64,000 bases of DNA from SAR116 cluster alpha proteobacterium HIMB100. GTDB taxonomy: Bacteria; Pseudomonadota; Alphaproteobacteria; Puniceispirillales; Puniceispirillaceae. The notes below the pieces were generated by a model. It saw nothing but the letters and a program-made list of their open reading frames with translations. It made no database searches and was not told where the DNA came from. A program made the translations under genes and the position numbers. The DNA lies in contig AFXB01000010.1 in assembly GCA_000238815.2 (NCBI GenBank), positions 372,001 to 436,000 on the forward strand, read 5' to 3'. This document shows, one piece after another, positions 35,494 through 43,465 of the stretch (its first letter is position 1; each line of letters begins with the position of its first letter).

Positions 35494-37023
35494 TCAGTAG
35501 GTGGCCAGCAGCGGCCCGCCTGCCTGAGCGGCTGGCGGAAAATCTGTGTTCAGCTGCGCGTTCAGTTCATCTTTAACAGCCTTATATTCAGGCCGGTGAT
35601 AAAGATTGTTCAGCTCATACGGGTCAGCGTCCAGATCAAACAGCTCTCCCCACGCAGCCTGTTCAGGATAACAGGTCAGCCGCCAGCGGTCTTTCAGAAT
35701 GGTCTGGTTGTAAGTGTCTTTGCGCACCCGCGGGTGAAATTCAGCAAACAGACGCTTGCGTCCGGTAAGGGTCAAATCTGCCAGCATCGGAAGCAGTGAC
35801 TGGCCATCTGTCGGAACCTCGTCCAGTCCGGCCAGTGCACGGCAGGTGGCGCGCAGGTCAAGATGGCTTGTCAGGCCTGTGCGCATGCCGGCCACAATGC
35901 CCGGGCCGGTGATGATCAAAGGCACCTTCAGCAACGCCAGATACGGGCTGGGCCCTTTGCGGATCAGGCCATGATCGCCCAGCAATTCACCATGATCAGA
36001 GGTAAATATGATGATGGTGTTTTCGGTGAGACCCAGTTGTGCCAGCTGTGCCCGCAGCTGGCCGATGCCTGTATCGATCATCGACACCATGCCACAGGTA
36101 TAGGCCTTTATCAGGCGCAGCGTGTCTTCAGACATGCGCTGTGTTGTCTGCATAAACCCCTGTTCGCGTGGCGGGCCAGGATTGTTCAGAAACTCAACAT
36201 AGCTGCTGGCGGCCTCTTGTCTATCTGTTTCCAGAATATAGCCCGGCATATCATCAAGCTCGCCCCGGCGGTGATGCGGGGGCGGCATATCCGCCGGATC
36301 ATAAAGATCACACCAGGGCGCCGGCGGGGCAAAAGGGTGATGCGGGTCAGGGTAGGACACAAATAAAAAAAACGGCTGGTCCTTTTGTTGCCGGCGCAGT
36401 GCAGAACAGGCCTGGGCGGTGATCCAACTGTTATAATGCAGCTGGTCCGGAAGTGCTGATGCCCATACCTCGTCACAATCATCAGGCGGCGGCTTGATCG
36501 CATAGTCCGGCCGGTAAAGCCGGTCTGCCCCCGGGGCGGTTTCGGCCAGCCAGCGCGCATAATGCCCCGCCTTTGCAGCAGCCACTGATTCGCCGATGAG
36601 ACTGTCGACCGTTTCAAACCCATAAAACGGCCCTGTCCAGCCCTCGCTTTCCGGCAAGGACCAGAACGCTTCTGAGTCAGGAAACCGATGTTCGGCCGCC
36701 GCCAAAATCGGCTGGAAATGGAATTTACCAACCCCGTGCGTGCGATATCCCGCTGCCGACAAATCTGCAGAGACAAGCGGTATATCCTCATCCAGAGCGA
36801 TCCCGTTGCTGACCAGACCATGATTACGCGCATAGAGCCCTGAAAACAGGCTGGCCCGGCTGGGCGCGCAAATCTGGTGCGGGGTGATATGGTCACAAAA
36901 CACCGCCCCTGTTCTGGCCAGCGCGTCCAGATGCGGGGTCTGCAGAACCGGATGGCCCATCACGCCCAGATGATCAGCACGCTGCTGATCAGTCATAATG
37001 AGAATGATATTGGGCGGTGTCAT
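35494..37023 (-). CDS. Type I sulfatase, choline-sulfatase-like
   Basis: A 509-residue alkaline-phosphatase-fold hydrolase. The formylglycine motif Cys52-Ala-Pro-Ser-Arg56 (ICAPSRAS) is intact, metal ligands are in MTDQQRAD (Asp12) and FTSDHGELLGDHGL near 340-353, and HGVGKFHFQP near 97-106 supplies active-site residues. There is no signal peptide, so it should be cytoplasmic, unlike most polysaccharide sulfatases. Small organosulfates such as choline sulfate, or phosphonate monoesters, are plausible. The formylglycine-generating enzyme is not in the window. It lies downstream of a crotonase and an SDR, in one operon. Confidence 0.9.
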   Translation of the reverse strand: MTPPNIILIMTDQQRADHLGVMGHPVLQTPHLDALARTGAVFCDHITPHQICAPSRASLFSGLYARNHGLVSNGIALDEDIPLVSADLSAAGYRTHGVGKFHFQPILAAAEHRFPDSEAFWSLPESEGWTGPFYGFETVDSLIGESVAAAKAGHYARWLAETAPGADRLYRPDYAIKPPPDDCDEVWASALPDQLHYNSWITAQACSALRRQQKDQPFFLFVSYPDPHHPFAPPAPWCDLYDPADMPPPHHRRGELDDMPGYILETDRQEAASSYVEFLNNPGPPREQGFMQTTQRMSEDTLRLIKAYTCGMVSMIDTGIGQLRAQLAQLGLTENTIIIFTSDHGELLGDHGLIRKGPSPYLALLKVPLIITGPGIVAGMRTGLTSHLDLRATCRALAGLDEVPTDGQSLLPMLADLTLTGRKRLFAEFHPRVRKDTYNQTILKDRWRLTCYPEQAAWGELFDLDADPYELNNLYHRPEYKAVKDELNAQLNTDFPPAAQAGGPLLATY

Positions 37024-37056
37024 CTGCTGCCTCGTTTTTTGCCGCCCTGTCTGAGA

Positions 37057-37839
37057 TCAGGTCTCGCCGCCATCGATTGAAAGGGCCTGCCCGTTAATGC
37101 CTGCTGCCGCCGGGCTGGCCAGAAACAGCGCGGATGCAGCAACCTCATCAGCGGTGAACAGCCGTCTTTGCGGCGAGAAACCGTGCAGCTTTTCTGCTGC
37201 CTGCTGTTCTGATAAGCCGGTTTTTGCCGCGATATTCGCAACAGAGCTTTGCGTCATTTCCGTATCCAGATATCCCGGGCAGATGGCGTTGACCGTAATA
37301 TTTTTTTCCGCCACCTCAAGCGCGGCAGATTTCACCAGCCCCAGCACCCCATGTTTGCTGGCGGCATAAGCAGAAATATACGGATAGGCCCGTTTCGCCG
37401 TCATAGACGCGACCGCGATCAAACGCCCGCCAGTCACGTTTTCAGCCTTCATCCAGCGCAGCCCTTCACGAAAGGTCAGGAACGGTCCGGTCAGATTCAC
37501 CGCCATAATATCAGACCAGAGCGATAAATCTGTTTTATCCAGAGGTGCAGAAGCCGCAATACCGGCATTGGCAATCACAATATCCGCTGGCCCGCCAGTG
37601 GCGGCAATATGATCAAACAGGGCTGTCACCGCGCCCTGATCAGTGACATCACAGACATAAGAGGAGATTTTATCAGAAGCCGCCGCCACAGCATCCAATG
37701 CCCCCTGCCGCCGGCCGGTGATCACAACATCTGCCCCTGTAGCGGCAAAGCCGCGCGCCATCGCCGCGCCCACACCAGAGCCGCCACCAGTAATCAGAAC
37801 CCGGCGACCAGAAAAGCTGTAAACAGGTGTGCCGGTCAT
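37057..37839 (-). CDS. Short-chain dehydrogenase/reductase (3-hydroxybutyrate dehydrogenase-like)
   Basis: A classical SDR of 260 residues. The cofactor loop TGGGSGVGAAMARG is near residues 17-30, NAGIA near 91, catalytic Ser near 145 and YAASKHGVLG carries Tyr-x-x-x-Lys near 158. The C-terminus ends in GGET as in many 3-hydroxyacyl or 3-hydroxybutyrate dehydrogenases. Its ATG overlaps the upstream crotonase stop (ATGA), and the sulfatase follows after 33 bp. This suggests consecutive steps on one substrate. Confidence 0.9.
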   Translation of the reverse strand: MTGTPVYSFSGRRVLITGGGSGVGAAMARGFAATGADVVITGRRQGALDAVAAASDKISSYVCDVTDQGAVTALFDHIAATGGPADIVIANAGIAASAPLDKTDLSLWSDIMAVNLTGPFLTFREGLRWMKAENVTGGRLIAVASMTAKRAYPYISAYAASKHGVLGLVKSAALEVAEKNITVNAICPGYLDTEMTQSSVANIAAKTGLSEQQAAEKLHGFSPQRRLFTADEVAASALFLASPAAAGINGQALSIDGGET

Positions 37840-38648
37840 TTCAGTCTGTCCTTTTCGGTTGTTTCAAACATTGCCAGAACGCTGGCCAGACGGGTCTGGC
37901 CTTCCGGGCTGCCCAGTGCGGTGGCAAAAGCGTCTGCTTCTGCTTCGAGCTGATCATCAAAGCTGGTCCGCGGAAGCTGGCCCAACAACGCCTTGGTTGC
38001 CCGAACAGCCGCACGAGCACCAGAGGTAAGGCCCGCTGCCACAGCTTTGGCCGCCATGACCGCATCACCAGCAGGCACCAGCCGGTTCACCACACCAAAA
38101 TCATATAAACGGGACGCAGAAACAGGACCGGCAGTAAACAGCATTTCAGCCACCAGCCAGCGCGGCAGACCCGCCGATAAAAACAGCGTCAGCCCCGCAT
38201 CAGGGGTCAGGCCGGCGGTGATATTTGTTGCCGCAAACCGCGACGTTTCATCTGCCACAATCAAATCACACGCCAGCGCAAGAGCCACACCAGCCCCGTC
38301 CGCCCCGCCTTCAACAGCCGCAATGACAGGACAGGGACAGGCCCGGACCGCGCGCATCAATGCATTCAGCCCGTCAATCCCCGCCCGCCGCGCCGCATAA
38401 TGCCCGGATGACGCAGCAGACAGGTCAGCCAGATCCGCCCCGGAACAAAAAAATCCGGGCCCGGGGCCAGGCGCAACACCAGACAAAATGACCGCTGCCG
38501 GCACATCTTCTGTGGCCAGCCGGAACGACTGCAGCAAATCTGTCAGGCCCGCCACAAAGTCAGGGGTGAGCGCGTTGCAGCGCGCCGCATTATCCAGAAC
38601 AACATGACAGAGACCGTCAGTTTGCGTGATCTGTAGGGTTCTGGTCAT
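37836..38648 (-). CDS. Crotonase-fold protein lacking both hydratase glutamates
   Basis: An enoyl-CoA hydratase/isomerase-superfamily protein of about 270 residues. The CoA oxyanion segment FFCSGADLADLS is present, but the positions equivalent to the two catalytic Glu of rat mitochondrial hydratase are Ala (DGAGVALALACD) and Asn (FAATNITAGL). Classical hydration is unlikely; isomerase, hydrolase or lyase chemistry fits better. Starts at 38690 and 38663 are also open in frame; the ATG at 38648 gives the normal N-terminus. It is translationally coupled to the SDR and heads the sulfatase operon. Confidence 0.87.
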   Translation of the reverse strand: MTRTLQITQTDGLCHVVLDNAARCNALTPDFVAGLTDLLQSFRLATEDVPAAVILSGVAPGPGPGFFCSGADLADLSAASSGHYAARRAGIDGLNALMRAVRACPCPVIAAVEGGADGAGVALALACDLIVADETSRFAATNITAGLTPDAGLTLFLSAGLPRWLVAEMLFTAGPVSASRLYDFGVVNRLVPAGDAVMAAKAVAAGLTSGARAAVRATKALLGQLPRTSFDDQLEAEADAFATALGSPEGQTRLASVLAMFETTEKDRLK

Positions 38649-38724
38649 CGCTGTGCCCGCCATCGCTTTTTTTTTGAAACATTCCGTCACATAAATCTAC
38701 ACCGGCACAACAAAACCGGCAATG

Positions 38725-38826
38725 CCAGAAGAGGGATGACCCAGAAGAGGGATGATCAGGAGACCGCCAGAGATAAAACCTGAGATCAGAAAGACCAGAG
38801 ATCAGAAAGACCAGAGATCAGATAGC
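38725..38826. repeat. Degenerate 16-bp tandem repeats in operon leader
   Basis: GAGATCAGAAAGACCA is repeated in tandem from 38782 and 38798, with a partial third copy from 38814. A related unit beginning CCAGAAGAGGGATGA occurs at 38725 and 38741, also with a 16-bp period. On the minus strand the repeats are pyrimidine-rich and lie between a terminator and the crotonase start. Confidence 0.75.
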
Positions 38827-38833
38827 CGAGCAT

Positions 38834-38862
38834 AAAAAAAGACGCGGCGTAAGAGCCACGTC
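38834..38862 (-). terminator. Intrinsic terminator or attenuator upstream of crotonase operon
   Basis: On the minus strand, GACGTGGC and GCCGCGTC pair over eight positions (one G-U) around a 6-nt loop and are followed directly by T7. No minus-strand gene lies upstream of it, so it either ends a short leader or small RNA, or acts as an attenuator for the operon that starts about 190 bp downstream. Confidence 0.7.
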
Positions 38863-39149
38863 TGTTCAGCTTAAGTCATTTTTAAAGCCTGATTTGTGCC
38901 ATTTATCAACTAAAAGATGTATGTTATTTTTTTGTGGCCTGTATCGAAGGTCTATTTTTTGGCTATACCTTATTGTTTTAATGATATTTCAGGCGAATTA
39001 AAAATACATGCAATGCGGTTATTTTTCTGGAAACAAGCCGCACCAGTTTTACAGAAAATTAAGATGTTTTTGGTAGGGTGGGGAGGATCGGAGAAAGAAG
39101 GAAGGTGAAGACAAAACACGCAAAAACAAAACGGCAAGGAGGACAAGCT

Positions 39150-39815
39150 ATGATTATCGTGATGGTCTGTGCGGGCCGGAAACATAATGCGGGGCGGTTT
39201 GCCCTGAGGCGGCAGTTTGTGCATTTCGTAGCCCATCCAGAAACATATATTGATTTTCATGATGGGGTATTCGCCGCCCCTGATTATACAGCCGAAGACG
39301 GCCAGAGCTGGCACGAAAAGCTGGCCGCCTATAACCAGATACCGCAGGATAATTTATTGGGGTTCCTGCCCGCAGGAGAGCTGTACCGCCCGCCGGTCTA
39401 TGCAGAGCTGGCCGCGCATGTGGGCGCAGACAAGCTGTATATTCTGTCAGCAGGATGGGGGCTGGTGCGATCCGATTTTTTGTTGCCGGATTACAACATC
39501 ACCTTCTCGCCCCATGCCGACCGCGGCGTGCGGCGATTCAGAACAGATGAGCAGTGGTGCGATTTTATGCAGCTGCCAACCGATATTATTGAGCCGGTGA
39601 TCTGTTTCGGCAGCCGTGCCTATATCCGGTTTTTCACCCGCCTGACCAGCGGCATTGCGGCCCCGCGCCACGCCTTCCGGCGAGTGGCGGTTGGAGATGA
39701 AGGCGAAGCCAAAATGCTAGGCGGGGTGAGGATATATGATTACGGCACAGACCGGCGGACCAACTGGCACCATGCCTGCGCCCGGGATTTTATGAACGGA
39801 AAGATAGGAATTTAA
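39150..39815 (+). CDS. Orphan protein resembling DUF6884/YaaA-like family
   Basis: A 221-residue protein starting MIIVMVCAGRKHN, with AAGGAGG placed ideally before the ATG; the frame is open from 39078 but that start lacks a ribosome site. The early Cys-Ala-Gly-Arg-Lys motif plus the central YILSAGWGLVRSDFLLPDY segment resembles the pattern of DUF6884 proteins (short Cys-x-x-Lys motif, then ILSAKYGLL-like strand). FGSRAYIRFF near 170 looks like a further core strand. Function is unknown. It stands in a small AT-richer pocket apart from any operon, so recent acquisition is plausible. Confidence 0.7.
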   Translation: MIIVMVCAGRKHNAGRFALRRQFVHFVAHPETYIDFHDGVFAAPDYTAEDGQSWHEKLAAYNQIPQDNLLGFLPAGELYRPPVYAELAAHVGADKLYILSAGWGLVRSDFLLPDYNITFSPHADRGVRRFRTDEQWCDFMQLPTDIIEPVICFGSRAYIRFFTRLTSGIAAPRHAFRRVAVGDEGEAKMLGGVRIYDYGTDRRTNWHHACARDFMNGKIGI

Positions 39816-39899
39816 TGGGGGGCGTGAAGCAGAAAAACAGGAAGTGTGAGATGAAAGTTCTGTGAGGATATTGGCAATGTTCATGCAGGCGGTCTGATC

Positions 39900-40199
39900 A
39901 TGGCAGAACGACGTGATGAGATGCTCGACAGACAGTTGGAAAATGTTTGGGAAAGTTTGCTGATAAGCGGTACCAAGAAATGCAAAGCAAAGACCATAAA
40001 TAAACGTCTGACAGGCCTTCATCTCATTGCAAAGGCTGACAGACTCGCAGGCCTAGAACTTACTGACCTCATTACCTCACCCATTGGACGACATTTGTTT
40101 GGAAAACCAGAACACAAGGACTGGAACATCGTCAAAAGCAAATTCAAACGAAATGAAGATGATGATTATACTGGGGTGGGGCTGACCACACTGCCCTAA
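39900..40199 (+). CDS. Small orphan protein, 99 residues
   Basis: A charged, mostly helical protein I do not recognise. It begins MAERRDEMLDRQLENVW and carries a basic KKCKAKTINKRL segment near 25-36, which might contact nucleic acid. GCAGGCGG lies about 7 bp upstream of the ATG. Base composition is more AT-rich than its neighbours, and it follows the DUF6884-like orphan gene by 84 bp. It could be a genuine accessory gene or a chance frame. Confidence 0.5.
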   Translation: MAERRDEMLDRQLENVWESLLISGTKKCKAKTINKRLTGLHLIAKADRLAGLELTDLITSPIGRHLFGKPEHKDWNIVKSKFKRNEDDDYTGVGLTTLP

Positions 40200-40205
40200 A
40201 AAGAA

Positions 40206-40236
40206 GAGTTGCCCCCCGCTACGCAGTAGCCAACTC
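40206..40236. repeat. Imperfect hairpin with one-sided C6 bulge
   Basis: GAGTTG (40206-40211) pairs with CAACTC (40231-40236), and an inner GCTAC/GTAGC stem closes a GCA loop, leaving six C unpaired on one side. It lies 7 bp after the 99-residue gene stop and has no following T-run. Confidence 0.45.
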
Positions 40237-40353
40237 AGCAAATACTATGTCCCCTGTTAACATATGTGTCAATCTTTTGACTCTTTTTCCTGCTCAGCAA
40301 AAAATAACAAAGACCCATCTGAACTGCAGCTGAGATTGGGAAAGGCCATCCCC

Positions 40354-42051
40354 CTAAACCCTGAACCAGCTGAAGCGGCGGAATCGCAGCCGGCTGATAA
40401 AATCAGCGCCGAGGAACACCATCAGCGGCAGGGCCATCTGAAGGGCAGAAGCCGCGCCAAGGGTCTGGCGGCCAGCTCCGGCGGCCAGTGTAACCGCTTC
40501 AGTCGTTAAGGTCGCCACCCGCCCGTTAGACGCAAATATAGTGGGCAGATATAACGCCTGTGAGACCGCAAACCCAACCGCAAAAGCGGTCAGCAGCGGA
40601 ATCAATAAGATAGGCAGTTTCACCCGCCAGAACCGGGCAAAGGGCCCCGCCCCCAGCGTGGCCGCAACATCAGCAAAGCGCACATCAAACCGCCGCCATG
40701 ACGGGCCAAGTGACAGCAGAACATAAGGAAACACAAACACCACATGCACCCATAACAGCGTCACAAGACGCCCATCCATGCCCAGCCAGATCAATAAAAT
40801 CTGCAAGCCGAACAGAAACGCAATCTGGGGGATCAGCAAAGGCAAATACATCAGCCCTTCTGTGCGCCGCGCGGTGGTGGTGGTTTCCAGCCACAATAAA
40901 GCAGCAAGAACAGACACCGCCGCCGCCGACAGCCCAAGAGACGCGCTGGTCACCGCCGCGCGCACCAGACCATCCCCGCCAAGTGCCCAGCCGCGCAGCC
41001 CCCAGCGTGTAGGCAGCGCATCAGGAAACCGCCAGATATCCGCAAACGCCCATATCAGTGAGGAGGCCAGCCCCAGGGCAGCCAACAGACAGGGCAGAAC
41101 AGACGCCGCCAGAAGCAGAGCATGACCGGCACGCGCCATCCGGTACGGCACAGACAGCCGCCAGCCACGCGCACAAACAGACCGCACCGCCCGGGCCCAG
41201 ATATGTGCTGCGGCTGCCCAGACAAGACAGCACAGACCTGCCAGACCGATCTGGGCCAGCGCGCCCACAGCGGCGATAAATTGAAAGGATAAGTCAGGAT
41301 CACGAAACCAGGCCAGAATCCGCACCGCCAGAGGCGCCGGGGTCAGCGGGGCCAGCACAAGGGCCATATCCACCACAGAAACCGAAAAAACCAGCACAAT
41401 CATCACCGGCAGAACAAGCCGCCGCCCCAATTGCGGCTGCACCACCAACGCCCAGGCCGCCAGCGGGCCACGCCCCAGAAGCCGGGCTTCATCAAGCAGG
41501 CGGCGGGCATCAATCTGGCTGGCTGCCGACAAGCCCATCAACAGCAAAAACGGCACTTCTTTGGCCACCATGCCGATGATCAGGGCCCACCCCGCCTCAT
41601 CAGGGACAAGATTCAGCAAGGGCGGGCGATCCCAGCCTGTTGCCCAGGGCGAGATCAGCCGGGTAAGCCAGCCTGAGGGCTGGAGCAGAAATAAAAACCC
41701 GACCGCAATGGTGATATGCGGGACAGATAAAAGCGGCGAGATCAGCCGCACAAGACGCCCCGCCGCCCCAGTCCCCACCAGCACGGCCAGCAGGCCCATC
41801 GCCAACAGATAAGACAGTGCAGTTGCGGTAAGCGCCGTAAAAATAGACAGCAAAACAGACCGGGCAAGTCCGGGTTCAGCCAGAAAAGCGGTTAAGGGGA
41901 CAACAGAAAGCCGCTGCCCGCCCAAAGGCGGAAACCAGCCCGTTGCCGGAAGAACCGCGCCAATCAGACCCGCCAGAACCGGCGCCAGAACCGCCAGCAA
42001 AATACAGGCCGGAACACAGGCTGTCAGCGGTCTAAGGTTTGCGGTGGTCAT
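40354..42051 (-). CDS. Fused ABC permease, YnjC-like
   Basis: A 565-residue inner-membrane protein with about twelve hydrophobic helices in two halves, each bearing a BPD_transp_1-type coupling region (LLDEARLLGRGPLAAW near 185 and ADVAATLGAGPFARFW near 475). This two-in-one layout matches YnjC and the iron(III)/thiamine transporter permeases. It follows the binding protein gene by 18 bp. The ATPase is encoded divergently on the other strand. Substrate is unknown; no thiamine riboswitch is visible upstream. Confidence 0.9.
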   Translation of the reverse strand: MTTANLRPLTACVPACILLAVLAPVLAGLIGAVLPATGWFPPLGGQRLSVVPLTAFLAEPGLARSVLLSIFTALTATALSYLLAMGLLAVLVGTGAAGRLVRLISPLLSVPHITIAVGFLFLLQPSGWLTRLISPWATGWDRPPLLNLVPDEAGWALIIGMVAKEVPFLLLMGLSAASQIDARRLLDEARLLGRGPLAAWALVVQPQLGRRLVLPVMIVLVFSVSVVDMALVLAPLTPAPLAVRILAWFRDPDLSFQFIAAVGALAQIGLAGLCCLVWAAAAHIWARAVRSVCARGWRLSVPYRMARAGHALLLAASVLPCLLAALGLASSLIWAFADIWRFPDALPTRWGLRGWALGGDGLVRAAVTSASLGLSAAAVSVLAALLWLETTTTARRTEGLMYLPLLIPQIAFLFGLQILLIWLGMDGRLVTLLWVHVVFVFPYVLLSLGPSWRRFDVRFADVAATLGAGPFARFWRVKLPILLIPLLTAFAVGFAVSQALYLPTIFASNGRVATLTTEAVTLAAGAGRQTLGAASALQMALPLMVFLGADFISRLRFRRFSWFRV

Positions 42052-42069
42052 GCAGGGCCGCGCGCGCGA

Positions 42070-43314
42070 TCAGTTCGCCGCGTAACGTGCCGCCCAGCCC
42101 CGTTCAATCACCGCCACCCATGACGGGTGCGGCTCAGCAAGGCTGGCGGACAGTTCTGCATCAGACAGAGTCGCGATCCCGCGCGGCAATGCGGCAAAGG
42201 CAGCCGCAGCATCGGCAGACAGCCTGGCCATTGATAACACTGTCGGATCGCCCCAAATATCAGGATTGGCTTTGCGCAACTGGGCTTCAGGCGAAAGCAG
42301 GAAGTCTGCCACCACACGGGCGCCTTCTGAGGCATTGGCATTAAAAGGAATGGCCACAAAATGCACATTGGCCAGCGTGCCGCCATCGTGAATATAGGTT
42401 CTGACGGTATCGGGAAGCACACCAGCAGAAATATCATTTGAAAATTTCGACGGGTTAAAGGCCATCGCGATCGCCACTTCACCATCACCCAGCATCCGCA
42501 CCATATCGGTATAATTGGCCGGGTAATGCCGCCCTTCGCGCCAAAGATAAGGCAGCACATCATCAAGCCAGGCCCATAACGGGGCCAGCGCGGCGTCTGT
42601 TTCAGCCTTGTCAGAAGGGGCAGGGGCATCAAATACAGACCGGTCCGGGCTGACTTCGAGCAGGACCTGTTTCAAAAAGCTGGTGCCGGTGAAGTCAGGC
42701 GGCAGCGGAAAGGTAAAGCGGCCCTGATTGCCATCCTGTTTCAGCCAGTCCACCAAAGCCGTAGCCGATCGCGGCGGGCGCGGCACATAAGCCGTATCAT
42801 AACCAAAGACCAGCTGGGCCCGGCCCCAGGGCGATTCAAGACCATCTGTCGGGGTGGCAAAATCGCTGGTCAGCCCCGGAAGCACAGCCGGATCGGTAAA
42901 AGAAAAGGACGGCAGGGAAAACGCCCATTCATCATCCCGCAACAGGTTCTGGCGCTTCAGAGAGGCAAAATTCTCGCCATTCACCCAGACCAGATCAACC
43001 GAACCACCAGCGGTTTTGCCCGCTGTTTTTTCCGCCAATATGCGGGCAACCGCATCAGCTGTATCGGTCAGCTTGACATGCACAAGCGTGATGCCATAAC
43101 GCGCTTTTACCTGATCACCTGCCCAGGCAATATAGCCATTCACCGTGGGTGAGCCGCCCCAGGCATTGAAATAAACCGTCTGGCCACGGGCCCGGTCCGC
43201 CAGCGTGTCAAACTCATCTGCCAAAGCCGGCTGCAGGCCGAATGAGGCCAGCCAGACTGCAGCCAGGCTGAACAGAACCGCCAAGCGGTAAGCAAGTATC
43301 CGGTTGCAGGTCAT
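42070..43314 (-). CDS. ABC substrate-binding protein, YnjB-like
   Basis: A 414-residue periplasmic solute-binding protein. A signal peptide runs from MTCNRILAYRLAVLFSLAA to about LQPALA (residue 31). The mature part, with YFNAWGGSPTVNGYIAW and VDLVWVNGENFASLK, strongly recalls YnjB. The open frame extends to 44025, but that extension is antisense to the ATPase gene; GAGGAGG lies just before the ATG at 43314. First gene of a two-gene operon with the fused permease. Confidence 0.93.
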   Translation of the reverse strand: MTCNRILAYRLAVLFSLAAVWLASFGLQPALADEFDTLADRARGQTVYFNAWGGSPTVNGYIAWAGDQVKARYGITLVHVKLTDTADAVARILAEKTAGKTAGGSVDLVWVNGENFASLKRQNLLRDDEWAFSLPSFSFTDPAVLPGLTSDFATPTDGLESPWGRAQLVFGYDTAYVPRPPRSATALVDWLKQDGNQGRFTFPLPPDFTGTSFLKQVLLEVSPDRSVFDAPAPSDKAETDAALAPLWAWLDDVLPYLWREGRHYPANYTDMVRMLGDGEVAIAMAFNPSKFSNDISAGVLPDTVRTYIHDGGTLANVHFVAIPFNANASEGARVVADFLLSPEAQLRKANPDIWGDPTVLSMARLSADAAAAFAALPRGIATLSDAELSASLAEPHPSWVAVIERGWAARYAAN

Positions 43315-43465
43315 AACAGGCCTCCTCAAAACAAAAAGAAAGTGGCGGGGATCAGCGCACCTGTGCCAAGCATAACCTAAAAGAGTAAAGAAAACATGAA
43401 TCAATCTGGTGATTTTGCAAAAATCAGACAAAGAGATTTGCGCCGGACCAGAGGCGGCTGATAAT

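Larger units (their letters stand above)
38649..39149. other. 501-bp gap: operon leader, tandem repeats, terminator and AT-rich spacer
   Basis: No convincing gene is seen. From left to right it holds the leader of the crotonase operon, 16-bp tandem repeats, an intrinsic terminator on the minus strand, and about 250 bp of AT-rich DNA before the plus-strand orphan gene. The minus-strand frame across 38970-39314 has no ribosome site or family features and is probably chance. Confidence 0.7.

Noticed and set aside
38970-39314. Minus-strand 114-residue frame upstream of the leader terminator
   Set aside because: No ribosome site, low-complexity Pro/Phe/Cys composition, and it overlaps the plus-strand gene that has a strong ribosome site.
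40206-40236. Integron attC-like site
   Set aside because: A bulged hairpin is present but the conserved core triplets and paired R/L boxes are not, and there is no integrase.
43315-43465. Thiamine (TPP) riboswitch before the YnjBCD-like genes
   Set aside because: The CTGAGA and ACCCTT/GAACCTGA core elements are absent on both strands.
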